Of a DNA stretch of 64,000 bases, positions 51,874-60,671 are shown in pieces. Source of the stretch: Nocardia aurantia (lineage in GTDB: Bacteria; Actinomycetota; Actinomycetes; Mycobacteriales; Mycobacteriaceae); contig NZ_WEGI01000005.1 of NCBI RefSeq assembly GCF_009604425.1, positions 372,001 to 436,000 of the forward strand, written 5' to 3'. The notes beneath the pieces were generated by a model that made no database searches, was not told the origin of the DNA, and saw nothing but the letters and a program-made list of their open reading frames with translations. How positions within the stretch are numbered: the first letter of the stretch is position 1; the number at the start of each line of letters is the position of its first letter. The position numbers were made by a program, and so were the translations under genes.

Positions 51874-51900
51874 TCCCACCCGGGCGCCGCTCGGGTGGGA
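51874..51900 (+). terminator. ino1 terminator
   Basis: TCCCACCCG pairs with CGGGTGGGA around a 9-base loop, followed by GTTTCCC. It is 80 bp past the ino1 stop, beyond the tandem duplication. Confidence 0.75.
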
Positions 51901-51942
51901 GTTTCCCGGGGAGTTACCCATGTCCTCGCCAGATCAGCCGGT

Positions 51943-51983
51943 CACCCCTGCACTCTCGGCGCTGAGCCGAGAGTGCAGGGGTG
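51943..51983. terminator. Perfect 18-bp-stem bidirectional terminator
   Basis: Arms CACCCCTGCACTCTCGGC and GCCGAGAGTGCAGGGGTG are perfect complements around the loop GCTGA. It lies 7 bp past the stop of the GyrI-like gene and downstream of the ino1 terminator, so it can insulate both convergent units. It is the longest perfect hairpin I noticed in the window. Confidence 0.85.
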
Positions 51984-51990
51984 CTTCGTC

Positions 51991-52416
51991 TCAGTCCAGG
52001 GAGACGTAGACCTCGACCGAGGCCGGGCCGGTGTACCGCTCGATCTCGGCGGTGTGCGAGCGGGTGATGGTGCCCGCGTTCTCGGCGCGCGCCACCGCGG
52101 CCCAGGCCGTGCGCAGCAGGTCGTACGGCTTGTCGGTGACCACGAAGCGGGCGTAGCGGCCGGCCGGGATGCGGGTCAGCACGTCGCCGGTGTCCAGATC
52201 GTCGAGGCCGGCCAGCTCGTAGCCGAGGACGGCGACGGCATGGTCGTTCTGGCCGATGTAGGCGGCGACGCGGGGCGCGTCCTTCTGCCGGGCCAGGTAC
52301 CGGTCCCAGGTGAAGTTCACCAGATCCAGATCGCGTGCGGTGACCTCACGGCCGGCCAGGGGGACCGTGAGCCCGCCGACCAGGCTCTCCGCCAATCGCA
52401 CGATTTCGAAATCCAC
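51991..52416 (-). CDS. GyrI-like small-molecule-binding domain protein (copy 1)
   Basis: A 141-residue single-domain protein of the AraC effector-binding/GyrI-like superfamily. It starts at GTG with VDFEIVRLAESLVGGLTVPL and contains GYELAGLDDLDTGDVLTRIPAGRYARFVVT, then WAAVARAENAGTITRSHTAEIERY and ends EVYVSLD. It is a tandem paralogue of the next gene, 10 bp away: both share GDVLxRxPAGRxARF and the closing VEVxVxL. Such proteins bind hydrophobic or cationic compounds as stand-alone sensors or sequestering factors. No DNA-binding domain is attached. Confidence 0.8.
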   Translation of the reverse strand: MDFEIVRLAESLVGGLTVPLAGREVTARDLDLVNFTWDRYLARQKDAPRVAAYIGQNDHAVAVLGYELAGLDDLDTGDVLTRIPAGRYARFVVTDKPYDLLRTAWAAVARAENAGTITRSHTAEIERYTGPASVEVYVSLD

Positions 52417-52426
52417 GCGTACCCCT

Positions 52427-52891
52427 CTACCTGTTCCCGGTCGCGGTCTCGTCGGCCAGGGCGACGAACACCTCGACGGTGTGCGAATCCGGATAGTGCT
52501 CGAAATCACCGGTGTACGACCGCACCAGCGTGCCGGCGGCCTCGAGATCCCACACCGCCCGCCAGATCGACACGATGATGTCGCCCAGATTGTCGCCGGT
52601 GCTCTGGAAGCGGGCGAAACGTCCGGCGGGGACCCGCGCGAGCACGTCGCCGGGCTGCAACTCGGCGAGGCTCTCACAGCGGTAGCCGACGATATGGGTG
52701 AGGTACGAGCCGATCTCCGGCGCGTGGTCCACGTACGCGGTGGCCGGTGGGCCGGGGAGGGTGCGGGCGAGATTTCGTTTCCACGCCTCCTCCACCTTCA
52801 GCCGGCGCGGTCCCTCGACCGCCAGGGCCGGGCTGCGCAGCACCGTCCCGGCTACCAGCGTCTCGTGGCGCTCAACGACATTGAAGTCCAT
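52427..52891 (-). CDS. GyrI-like small-molecule-binding domain protein (copy 2)
   Basis: A 154-residue paralogue of the preceding entry, starting MDFNVVERHETLVAGTVLRSP. It contains GYRCESLAELQPGDVLARVPAGRFARFQST, WRAVWDLEAAGTLVRSYTGDFEHY and the end HTVEVFVALAD. It is the first gene of the pair; copy 1 follows after 10 bp. ATG 52891 is chosen by alignment with copy 1; the open frame to 52972 adds a non-conserved stretch. Two divergent copies in tandem suggest duplication followed by ligand specialisation (inference). Confidence 0.8.
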   Translation of the reverse strand: MDFNVVERHETLVAGTVLRSPALAVEGPRRLKVEEAWKRNLARTLPGPPATAYVDHAPEIGSYLTHIVGYRCESLAELQPGDVLARVPAGRFARFQSTGDNLGDIIVSIWRAVWDLEAAGTLVRSYTGDFEHYPDSHTVEVFVALADETATGNR

Positions 52892-53119
52892 CGGTGTCGC
52901 CCCTATGTCTCGTGCTGTATGGAATCCCACCCGGCTCCCTGGTCCATCACTTTCGCGCACATCCTTCCGCATCCTGCCACCGTCGCGCCGTATCGGCCCA
53001 TCGCAGCGCGCGGCGGCCGCCTCGGAGTAGCACCGAGAATCCCAGGCGCACCGCGCTTCACGCTTCCCACCCTATCGGCGCGCCGGGCGCGATGGTCGGA
53101 TACCGGATTCGCGCTGTGC

Positions 53120-55552
53120 CTACCTTAGGCCGGGGACGTGGAGTCCGGGGAAGATCTCCCCGGGGAACGGCTCGGGTTGCGGCTCCGGCGCGGGCGCCGG
53201 TTCCGGGGCGGGCGGGAAGCTGATCACCGGCGGCGGCGAACTCGGCGGCGCCAGCACGTCGAACGGGCCCTGACCGGGTGCGGAGGACGAACTCGGCGCG
53301 GGCGCTCCGGAGACCGCGGGCGCGCTGGGGGTCGCGGGCGCGATCGACCAGAACGGCCCGGACGCGATCGACGGTTCGGGCGGCGCCGGGAACTCCTCGA
53401 CCGGGGTGCCGCGCAGCGCGCCGTCCATCGTGTGCTTCCAGATGTCGGCGGGCACGGTGGACCCCCAGATCGCCGCGCCGTGGGCCCGGATGGCCTCGGA
53501 CTGCGCGGTGCCGATCCACACCGCCGTCGACAGCGAGGGGGTGAAGCCGATCATCCAGGCGTCCTTGTTGGCACCGGTGTCGCCGAGCTGGGTGGTGCCG
53601 GTCTTGGCGGCGACCGGCCGCCCGCCGGCGAGCACATGCCCGTTGGAGTATCCGGCGATCGGCAGCATCGCCTGGATGGTGGTGTCGGCGATGGTCCGCG
53701 GCAGCCGCTGCTGGCCCGGCGGCAGTACGCCCTTCGCGCCCTCGGTGCCACGATCCAGCAGAACCCGGCCGTCGCCCGCGACGACCTGCTGCACGAAGTA
53801 CGGCTTGTGATAGATGCCGTCCGCGGCGATCGTGGCGTACGCCGACGCCATATCGATCGGCCGCACCGAATACGAACCCAGCACGATCGAGGGCGTGGGC
53901 ATGCCGTCCGGTTCGGTCAGGGTGCGGCCGGGCACGCCCGGAATCTGTTCCGGGATACCGGCCATATGGGCCGCGTCGGCGACCGCCTTCGGTCCGACCG
54001 CCTCGGTGAGCCGGTAGAAGCTGGTGTTCAGCGAGCGCTTGAAGGCCTCGGCCATGGAGCACACCCCGCAGGAGTCGCCCTCGGCGTTGGTGACCTTGGT
54101 GTCGTTGACGGTGACCGGTGAGCTGTCCAGCTGATACGACAGCGGCATGCCCTGCTGCAGTGCGGCGATCACCGCGAAGGTCTTGAACGCGGAACCGGTC
54201 TGCAACGGCGCCTGCGCGAAATCGAAGCCGACTCCGTCCTCGCCGCCGTAATACGCGCGGACCGCGCCGGTGTGCGGATCGATCGACACCACCGCGCTGC
54301 GCAGATCGGCGGACTGGCCGTCGAGCGAGTTGTGCACGGCGTCGAGGGCGGCCTGCTGGGCGCGGGCGTCGATCGTGGTGACGATCCGCAGCGCGCCCGT
54401 GTCGACCTCCTGGTCGCTGATGCCCGCGTCCTTCAACTCGCGCAGCACCGCGGTGCGGATCAGGCCCGCCGGTCCCTGGGCGCCGTCGTCGGCGGGCGGC
54501 GCGATCGGCGCGATGGGCGGGAACACCAGGGCGTCGCGATTGCCGGGCGCGAGCCAGTTCATCTCCACCATGCCGTCGAGCACATAGGCCCAGCGCGCCT
54601 TCAACTGGTTGAGGTGGGTCTCCGGATCCAGCAGCGCCGGCGTGCGGACGACTGCGGCCAGCACTGCGCCCTCGGCGAGGGTCAGTTCCGGCACCGACTT
54701 GCCGAAGTACGCGCGCGCGGCGGCCGCGATGCCGTACGCGCCGCGGCCGTAGTAGATGGTGTTGAAGTAGGCGGCGAGGATGTCGTCCTTGTTCCACTGC
54801 CGGGCCATCTTGGCGGAGATGATCAGCTCGCGCATCTTGCGTGACAGGGTGCGATCCGAGGTGAGGAACGCGTTCTTCACGTACTGCTGGGTGATGGTGG
54901 AACCGCCCCCGGCGTCGTCGTGACCGAACAGGTTGTCCCGCGCGGCACGCAGATAGGCGCTGGTGTCGTAGCCGGGATTGGTGTAGAAATGCCGGTCCTC
55001 GGCCGAGAGCATCGCGTAGCGGACCGGCTGCGGCACATCGGACAGCGGGACCGGGGTGCGGTTGCCCTTCGGCGGCACCACCGTCGCCAGCACGGTACTG
55101 CCGTCGGCGGTGAGGACGGTAGCGATCTGGTTGCTGCGGACCGCCGACGGATCCGGGATCTCCGCACTCCAATAGGCCAGGGCCAGCAGCAGCGACGGGA
55201 TCACCACGAAGAGGAGGAACACGGCCGCCACCGCTCGCAGAATGCGCTGGTTGCGGGTCCGTTTCGGCCGTGGCGCCGAGGGATCCCGGGGCGACGGCCG
55301 GAGGCGGCGCTGCAACGGGGTGCGGGCACGACGGGCGGCGGCCGCCCGGCGGCGCGCGGTGACGGATTCGATCTCTTTCCAGCCGGCGATCGTCGAGACG
55401 ACCGGTGGCTCGGCCGGCGGCGGCTGTTCCCCGGCCGGTATGGCATCACCGGATGCACCCTCCGAAAGCCGAGAACCCTCCGACCGTGCGCGCGAGTCTT
55501 CGCGATCCTGCGGGCCGGGGCGGCGCCGCTTGCGATTCGAGCTCACGGTCAT
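53120..55552 (-). CDS. Second class A penicillin-binding protein
   Basis: An 810-residue paralogue of the PBP at 46731. A ~105-residue basic cytoplasmic tail is followed by one helix (~106-128). The transglycosylase has LSAEDRHFY (E185) and [13 protein letters not shown]. The transpeptidase has TGSAFK (S454, K457), RSLNTSF (S507, N509) and [10 protein letters not shown]. The C-terminus is Pro/Ala/Ser-rich. The CGVC pair before the SLN motif is shared with the other PBP. It stands alone, 157 bp downstream of the sugar transporter genes. Which PBP is dominant in this organism cannot be told from sequence. Confidence 0.93.
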   Translation of the reverse strand: MTVSSNRKRRRPGPQDREDSRARSEGSRLSEGASGDAIPAGEQPPPAEPPVVSTIAGWKEIESVTARRRAAAARRARTPLQRRLRPSPRDPSAPRPKRTRNQRILRAVAAVFLLFVVIPSLLLALAYWSAEIPDPSAVRSNQIATVLTADGSTVLATVVPPKGNRTPVPLSDVPQPVRYAMLSAEDRHFYTNPGYDTSAYLRAARDNLFGHDDAGGGSTITQQYVKNAFLTSDRTLSRKMRELIISAKMARQWNKDDILAAYFNTIYYGRGAYGIAAAARAYFGKSVPELTLAEGAVLAAVVRTPALLDPETHLNQLKARWAYVLDGMVEMNWLAPGNRDALVFPPIAPIAPPADDGAQGPAGLIRTAVLRELKDAGISDQEVDTGALRIVTTIDARAQQAALDAVHNSLDGQSADLRSAVVSIDPHTGAVRAYYGGEDGVGFDFAQAPLQTGSAFKTFAVIAALQQGMPLSYQLDSSPVTVNDTKVTNAEGDSCGVCSMAEAFKRSLNTSFYRLTEAVGPKAVADAAHMAGIPEQIPGVPGRTLTEPDGMPTPSIVLGSYSVRPIDMASAYATIAADGIYHKPYFVQQVVAGDGRVLLDRGTEGAKGVLPPGQQRLPRTIADTTIQAMLPIAGYSNGHVLAGGRPVAAKTGTTQLGDTGANKDAWMIGFTPSLSTAVWIGTAQSEAIRAHGAAIWGSTVPADIWKHTMDGALRGTPVEEFPAPPEPSIASGPFWSIAPATPSAPAVSGAPAPSSSSAPGQGPFDVLAPPSSPPPVISFPPAPEPAPAPEPQPEPFPGEIFPGLHVPGLR

Positions 55553-55709
55553 CTCCTCCCGGAGAAATCGGTGAACCTGTACGAGCTACCGGTGGAATAG
55601 CACCACGAACGAAGAATAACCCAGCCTTCATGCCCGCGACCGGGCACACAACCCCACCGCGCCAAGATGATTCGTGATCGTAGCAGCGGGGTCCGACAGC
55701 GAGCCGGGC

Positions 55710-56543
55710 TCAGCTCTTGACGCCGCCCGCGGTCAGACCGGCGATGATGCGACGCTGGAAGATCAGCACCATGATCACCAGCGGCACCGTGACCAGGGTG
55801 CCCGCCGCCATGATCTCCACGTACGGCGGCACCTTCGGATCGTTGCCGGAGAACCGGGAGATGGCGACGGTGACCGGCTCGGTCTTGTCCGACGACAGCA
55901 GTCGCGCCAGCAGGTACTCGTTGACCGCGGCGATGAACGCCAGGATGGCCGTGGTGAACACGGCGGGTGCGGCCAGCGGCAGCATCACCAGCCGGAAGGC
56001 CTGGAACCGGCCGGCGCCGTCGATGCGGGCCGCCTCCTCCAGTTCCCAGGGCAGTTCGGTGAAGAACGACGCCAGCGTGTACACCGTCATCGGCAGCACG
56101 AAGGAGATGTTCGGGATGATCATCGCCTGGTAGTGGCCGATCCAGCCCAGATCGGTGAACAGCTGGAACAGCGGCGTCACCAGCACCACGACCGGGAACA
56201 TCGAGGCCGACAGGATCAGTCCGGACACCACGCCCTTGCCGCGGAAGTTCACCCGGGCGAGCGTGTACGCGGCGAGCATGCCGAGCAGCAGCGCGATCAC
56301 CATGGTGGCCGCGCCGATGATGACGCTGTTGATCAGCGCCCGGCCGAAGTCGTTACCGCGGGTGGTGTCGAACACGTGCTGGAAGTTGGCCAGCGTGACG
56401 TGGGTGGGCCACGGGGTGCTGTCGAAGGTGTACGCCGGATCCCGGAACGCGGTGACCGCCATCCAGTAGAACGGGCCCAGCCCCCAGACGAGCACGATCA
56501 GCGCGGCGACGTAGATCCGCGCGGATTTCAGGCGTTTCGTCAT
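55710..56543 (-). CDS. Carbohydrate ABC transporter permease (SugB-like)
   Basis: A 277-residue MalG-family permease with six hydrophobic helices. The EAA loop contacting the ATPase reads ELPWELEEAARIDGAGRFQAFRLVMLPLAAPAV. The short N-terminus MTKRLKSARIYVAALIVLVWGLGPFYWM and the final GLTAGGVKS are typical of the MalG subgroup. Its ATG shares one base region with the SugA-like stop (4-bp coupling around 56543). It is the last gene of the operon; the expected ATPase gene does not follow, the next gene being a PBP. Confidence 0.9.
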   Translation of the reverse strand: MTKRLKSARIYVAALIVLVWGLGPFYWMAVTAFRDPAYTFDSTPWPTHVTLANFQHVFDTTRGNDFGRALINSVIIGAATMVIALLLGMLAAYTLARVNFRGKGVVSGLILSASMFPVVVLVTPLFQLFTDLGWIGHYQAMIIPNISFVLPMTVYTLASFFTELPWELEEAARIDGAGRFQAFRLVMLPLAAPAVFTTAILAFIAAVNEYLLARLLSSDKTEPVTVAISRFSGNDPKVPPYVEIMAAGTLVTVPLVIMVLIFQRRIIAGLTAGGVKS

Positions 56544-57547
56544 CAGTGCGCCTTCCGCTGGTCTTCCTGAGTGGCGACGGCATTCGCGCCGAGCACCTTC
56601 ACCAGCAGGAACGCGACCGCGAAGATCATCAGGAAGGTGATGACCGACAGTGCCGAGGCGCTGTTGGGACCCTGGCGCACCTGGTCGACGACCAGCATCG
56701 AGATCGTCCGGGTGGACGGATTGCCACCCATCATGATCGCGGGCAGGTCGTACAGCCGCAGTGCGTCCATGGTCCGGAACAGCACGGCCACCAGCAGCGC
56801 GGGTTTCAGCAACGGCAGCGTGATCTTGGTGAACCGCTGCCAGGCCGAGGCGCCGTCGACCCGGGCCGCCTCGTAGACGTCACCGGGGATCACCTGGAGT
56901 CCGGCCAGCAGCAGCAGCGCCATGAACGGGGTGGTCTTCCAGACGTCGGCGATGATCACGGCGAACCGTGACGGCCACGGATCGGTCTTCCACAGGATGT
57001 GGGTGCCGAACAGGTGGTTCACCACGCCGTCGTACTGGAACATGTACTCCCACAACCGGGCCGTCACCGCGGTCGGGATCGCCCACGGGATCAGCACCGC
57101 GGCGCGCAGCACCGCGCGGCCGCGGAAGGTCTTGCCCATCACCGCCGCCATGCCGAGCCCGAGCGCGGTCTCCAGCAGGACGGTCACCACGGTGAACAGC
57201 AGGGTGATGCCGATCGCCGCCCAGAACTGCGAACCGAGGTTGCCGGTCGGGCAGGTTTCGATGCTGCCGCCGGGCAACTGACACTGCTGCAGCAGCCAGT
57301 GTGTGTAGTTGTCGAAGCCCGCGCCGCCGCCCTGGACGAACATGCCGCTGGCGGCGTCGAGCCCGGAGTCCTTCTGGAAGGACATCACCACCGCCCGGAC
57401 CACCGGGTAGCCGATGACCACGGCCAGCGCCAGCAGCACGGGCGCGACGAACACCCAGGCCCGGCCCGAACCGGGAAGCAGGCTGCGGCCGGCGCGTGCC
57501 GGTTTCGCGGGCGCGGCCGACTCGGTGGTTCCCGAAGGATCTGACAC
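56543..57547 (-). CDS. Carbohydrate ABC transporter permease (SugA-like)
   Basis: A 334-residue MalF-family permease with six helices and a periplasmic loop containing two Cys (LLQQCQLPGGSIETCPTG, ~residues 86-105). The EAA loop reads GDVYEAARVDGASAWQRFTKITLPLLKPAL. The segment RAVLRAAVLIPWAIPTAV and VIIADVWKTTPFMALLLLAGLQ closely resemble mycobacterial SugA. It starts 47 bp downstream of the lipoprotein gene and is coupled to the SugB-like gene. The trehalose importer assignment is by similarity and gene order, not proven. Confidence 0.9.
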   Translation of the reverse strand: MSDPSGTTESAAPAKPARAGRSLLPGSGRAWVFVAPVLLALAVVIGYPVVRAVVMSFQKDSGLDAASGMFVQGGGAGFDNYTHWLLQQCQLPGGSIETCPTGNLGSQFWAAIGITLLFTVVTVLLETALGLGMAAVMGKTFRGRAVLRAAVLIPWAIPTAVTARLWEYMFQYDGVVNHLFGTHILWKTDPWPSRFAVIIADVWKTTPFMALLLLAGLQVIPGDVYEAARVDGASAWQRFTKITLPLLKPALLVAVLFRTMDALRLYDLPAIMMGGNPSTRTISMLVVDQVRQGPNSASALSVITFLMIFAVAFLLVKVLGANAVATQEDQRKAH

Positions 57548-57594
57548 CGTGACTCTCTCCTACGGGAACGACTCGACGGGATCGGGGACGGCGG

Positions 57595-58896
57595 TTACGA
57601 ACCGGCGGCCTCGATGCCCTTCTGCATGCCGGTGATCGCGTCGTCGACCGACTTGGTCCCGGTCAGGGCAGCATATGCGTTCTCCGAGATGGCCTTCGAC
57701 ACCGCCGGGTAGAACGGGGTGACCGGCCGCGGCACCGCGCTGGCGATGGAATCCTTCAGCGCGGGCAGGTACGGCATCTTCGCGATCAGCGCCGGATCGT
57801 CGTACAGCGAGGCCCGCACCGACGGCAGGGCGCCGTCGGCCACGATGTGCTGGGCGTCCTCACTGATCAGGAAGCGCAGGAAGTCCAGCGCGGTCGCCTT
57901 GTTCTTGGAGTAGGCGCTGATCGCCGCGTTGTAGCCACCGAGGGTGGAGGCGCCGATGCCGTCCTTACCGGGCAGCGGCGCGACCCCGGTGTTGCCCTTG
58001 GTCGCGGCGGAGTCGGCGTTGGCCGGACCGTAGAAGCTCGGCCAGGTGCGCAGGAACAGCAGTTTGCCCTGGGCGAAGGCGTTCTGGCTCTCGGTCTCGG
58101 TGAAGGAGGTGGACTCCTTCGGGATGTCGCCGTCCTTGAACGAGTCGACGAGCACCTGCAGGCCGGCGCGCGACTGCGGGCTGTTGACGGTGGGGGTCTT
58201 GCCGTCCGGGCCGACGAAGGTGCCGCCGTAGGCGTTGATCACCTCGGCCGCGTTCACGGTGAGACCTTCGTAGTTCTTGAACTGCCCGGTGTAGCAGTCG
58301 ATCCCGTGCGACTTGGCGACATTGCAGTCGGCCAGCAGCTCGGACCAGGTCTTGGGCGGGCTCTGGATCAGGTCCTTGCGGTAGAACAGCAGGCCGCCGT
58401 TGGTGTTGCGCGGCGCGGCGTACAGCGTGCCCTTGTAGGTGGCGCTGGCGACCGTCGGCGACAGCAGCGTCGACGTGTCGATCGAGAACGAGTCCTTCAG
58501 CGGCTGGATCCAGCCCTTGGCCGCGAATTCGGCGGTCCACGGGACGTCCAGCGCCATCACGTCGTAGTCCGGCTGCTTGGCGCCGAGGTGCTGGGCCAGG
58601 TCGTCGTACTGCGCGGAGGCGTCGTTGGACTGTTCCTTGAAGGTGACCTTCTCGTCCGCGTGCGCGGCGTTCCAGCGCTCGACCAGCTGCTTCACCACGC
58701 CCGTCTCGGTGGTGTCCTTGCCCTCCACGTAGGTGATGGGCCCACGGCCGGACAGGTTCTCGCTCAGCGGATTGCTGCTGCCGGAACTGGAACAGGCGCT
58801 GGTGAACGCCGCGGTCAGCAGAGCGGCCGACGCTGCCGCCAGCGCGGCTCGGGACACGAGAGATCGACGCCGGGGCGCCATCTTGTTCAAAGCCAT
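57595..58896 (-). CDS. Sugar-binding lipoprotein of the ABC importer (LpqY-like)
   Basis: A 433-residue extracellular solute-binding protein. It starts MALNKMAPRRRSLVSRAALA and has a lipoprotein signal ending TAAFTSAC, with the lipobox somewhat atypical (Thr at -3). The mature part shows PDYDVMALDVPWTAEFAAKGW, LYAAPRNTNGGLLFYRKDLI and ALPSVRASLYDD, segments matching LpqY of mycobacteria, which binds trehalose. Capture of host- or self-derived trehalose is therefore the likely role. ATG 58896 is used; an upstream start would lengthen the signal region. Divergent from DUF2786 across 122 bp. Confidence 0.88.
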   Translation of the reverse strand: MALNKMAPRRRSLVSRAALAAASAALLTAAFTSACSSSGSSNPLSENLSGRGPITYVEGKDTTETGVVKQLVERWNAAHADEKVTFKEQSNDASAQYDDLAQHLGAKQPDYDVMALDVPWTAEFAAKGWIQPLKDSFSIDTSTLLSPTVASATYKGTLYAAPRNTNGGLLFYRKDLIQSPPKTWSELLADCNVAKSHGIDCYTGQFKNYEGLTVNAAEVINAYGGTFVGPDGKTPTVNSPQSRAGLQVLVDSFKDGDIPKESTSFTETESQNAFAQGKLLFLRTWPSFYGPANADSAATKGNTGVAPLPGKDGIGASTLGGYNAAISAYSKNKATALDFLRFLISEDAQHIVADGALPSVRASLYDDPALIAKMPYLPALKDSIASAVPRPVTPFYPAVSKAISENAYAALTGTKSVDDAITGMQKGIEAAGS

Positions 58897-59018
58897 CGCG
58901 GATACTCCAGGGTCGAGACGTGAGCGCCAGCACACTCAGCCGGTTGCCCTTGGGAAGATACATGGTCGTCACTTCTCCTGCCCGAGGAGTGTCGGTCCGT
59001 TCTCGTATCCTGGCCGCC

Positions 59019-59864
59019 ATGTCCACCCAGACCGGCGCCCCGACCCAGGACAAGCTGCTGACCCGAATCGGCGGCCTGTTGCGGCAGGCCGAGTCGACCG
59101 ACAACGAGCACGAGGCCGAGGCCTTCCTCGCCGCCGCACAACGCCTGGCCACGCGTTCCTCGATCGATCTGGCGGTGGCGCGGGCACATGTGGCCGGGCG
59201 CGAGCGGCGCGCCACCCCGGTCCAGCGGATGATCCCGATCGGTGAGCCCGGCAAGCGCGGTTTACGCACCTATGTGCAACTTTTCGTGGCGATAGCCGCC
59301 GCCAACGACGTTCGTTGTGATGTGGCACGAACCTCCACCCAGGTCTACGCCTACGGATTCGACACCGACATCGCCACCTGCGAGGCGCTGTACGCGAGCC
59401 TGCTGGTGCAGATGGTGCGGGCCTCCGACCAGTACATCAAGTCGGGCGCGTACAAGACGGCGACCGTGGAGAAGATCGTGGTCGAATCCCGCTGGGGCCG
59501 TAAGGTGCAGCGCCGCGTACAGGCCCCGGTCGCCGCGGTGACGGCCCGGCTGAACTTCCAGATGGCGTTCGCTGCCCGCGTCGGCCGGCGGCTGGCGACG
59601 GTGCAGGCCGACGTCCGGGAAGAGATCCTGCGCGAGGAGGATTCGGCCCCGGGCACCGCGATCGCCCTGCGCGACAAGGACGTGGAGCTGACCGACTTCT
59701 ATTCCCGCACGTCACAGGCGCGCGGGGCCTGGCGTGGCCCGCAGGAGTCGGCGAGCTATTCGCCCGCCGCCCGCCGCGCCGGCGACCGCGCGGGCCGCGC
59801 CGCCCGCCTGGGCACCGCCCCCGAATTGGGCGCCGCCCGGGGGCAGTTGGACGAGAGCCGGTGA
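59019..59864 (+). CDS. DUF2786 domain protein
   Basis: A 281-residue protein with the DUF2786 domain at the N-terminus (KLLTRIGGLLRQAESTDNEHEAEAFLAAAQRLATRSSIDLAVAR). A conserved middle region with YVQLFVAIAAANDVRCDV and a long basic C-terminal third (GPQESASYSPAARRAGDRAGRAARLG) follow. Function unknown. In actinobacteria it is usually next to a TIGR04338 metalloprotein gene, as here (160 bp downstream, same strand). ATG 59019 gives the conserved MSTQTG start; the open frame continues upstream without signals. Divergent from the lipoprotein gene. Confidence 0.82.
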   Translation: MSTQTGAPTQDKLLTRIGGLLRQAESTDNEHEAEAFLAAAQRLATRSSIDLAVARAHVAGRERRATPVQRMIPIGEPGKRGLRTYVQLFVAIAAANDVRCDVARTSTQVYAYGFDTDIATCEALYASLLVQMVRASDQYIKSGAYKTATVEKIVVESRWGRKVQRRVQAPVAAVTARLNFQMAFAARVGRRLATVQADVREEILREEDSAPGTAIALRDKDVELTDFYSRTSQARGAWRGPQESASYSPAARRAGDRAGRAARLGTAPELGAARGQLDESR

Positions 59865-60024
59865 ACATCGGCTGTCCCGGATACGCCACCGGCATTCGTG
59901 TGCGGCGGTGCGAGCGGGTATCCGGTACGAGTGGTCGGCGGAACGGACGTACCGGCCGCAGGGGTCGACCGTTGATGCCCGCCCAGCTGTGCGGCGGGCC
60001 GATGACCGGGCCGGTGCGAACCCG

Positions 60025-60540
60025 ATGAGCGGCGGGCGCGACGGTCAACGGTCGCGGGTGTACGACGCGGAAGGGTTGGTGCGCAGGATCTTCGACCGCG
60101 CCGACGAGCACGGCGCCCGCGCGGTGGAACTGCACGGCTCGCACCTGACCCTGCCGATCGAGCGGAAATTCGCCTCGGTGGACTCGGTGCAGACCTACGC
60201 CGACAAGGTGCTGTCCCTGAATTGGGTTCGCGCGCAATGGGACCGCGCCGCCGCACCGATCAGGGTGCGGTCCCGCGCCGGAGCCGCCGCGGCGCACTAC
60301 GAATTCGAGAACGCGGTCCTCGCGGTCCCGTTGCACACCGGCGAAACCGCCTGGGCCCTGCGCGAATTGGTGATCCTGCACGAACTGGCCCACCATCTGG
60401 AGCCGTCCGGCGCGGACCTGGCCCCGCACGGTCCCGAATTCTGCTCCCGCTACGTCGATCTGGTCGACGGCATCGTCGGCCCGGAAGCCGCCCTGGTTTT
60501 GCGCACCACCTTGCTGGGCTGCGGTGTCCGGCTGGGCTGA
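60025..60540 (+). CDS. TIGR04338-family metallohydrolase
   Basis: A 171-residue protein with a zinc-metalloprotease-like HELAHH motif (HExxH) near residue 120, followed by a downstream acidic-His region APHGPEFCSRYVDLVDGIVG. It starts MSGGRDGQRSRVYDAEGLVRRIFDRA and contains RKFASVDSVQTYADKVLSL, characteristic of TIGR04338. It has no signal peptide or membrane helix. It is paired with DUF2786 (a conserved association), suggesting a shared unknown process. ATG 60025 is chosen; upstream frame is open but lacks a start. Confidence 0.85.
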   Translation: MSGGRDGQRSRVYDAEGLVRRIFDRADEHGARAVELHGSHLTLPIERKFASVDSVQTYADKVLSLNWVRAQWDRAAAPIRVRSRAGAAAAHYEFENAVLAVPLHTGETAWALRELVILHELAHHLEPSGADLAPHGPEFCSRYVDLVDGIVGPEAALVLRTTLLGCGVRLG

Positions 60541-60671
60541 CCTCGGCACGTGACGGCGAGTGGCATCGGCCCGAGGATCGCGCCGCCGAAACCATGGTGT
60601 TGCCGACCTGCCGGGGCGTCCGGGACGGGAAGCCGGATTCGGCGACCTCTCGGTGAACCGGGCATCTCGGT

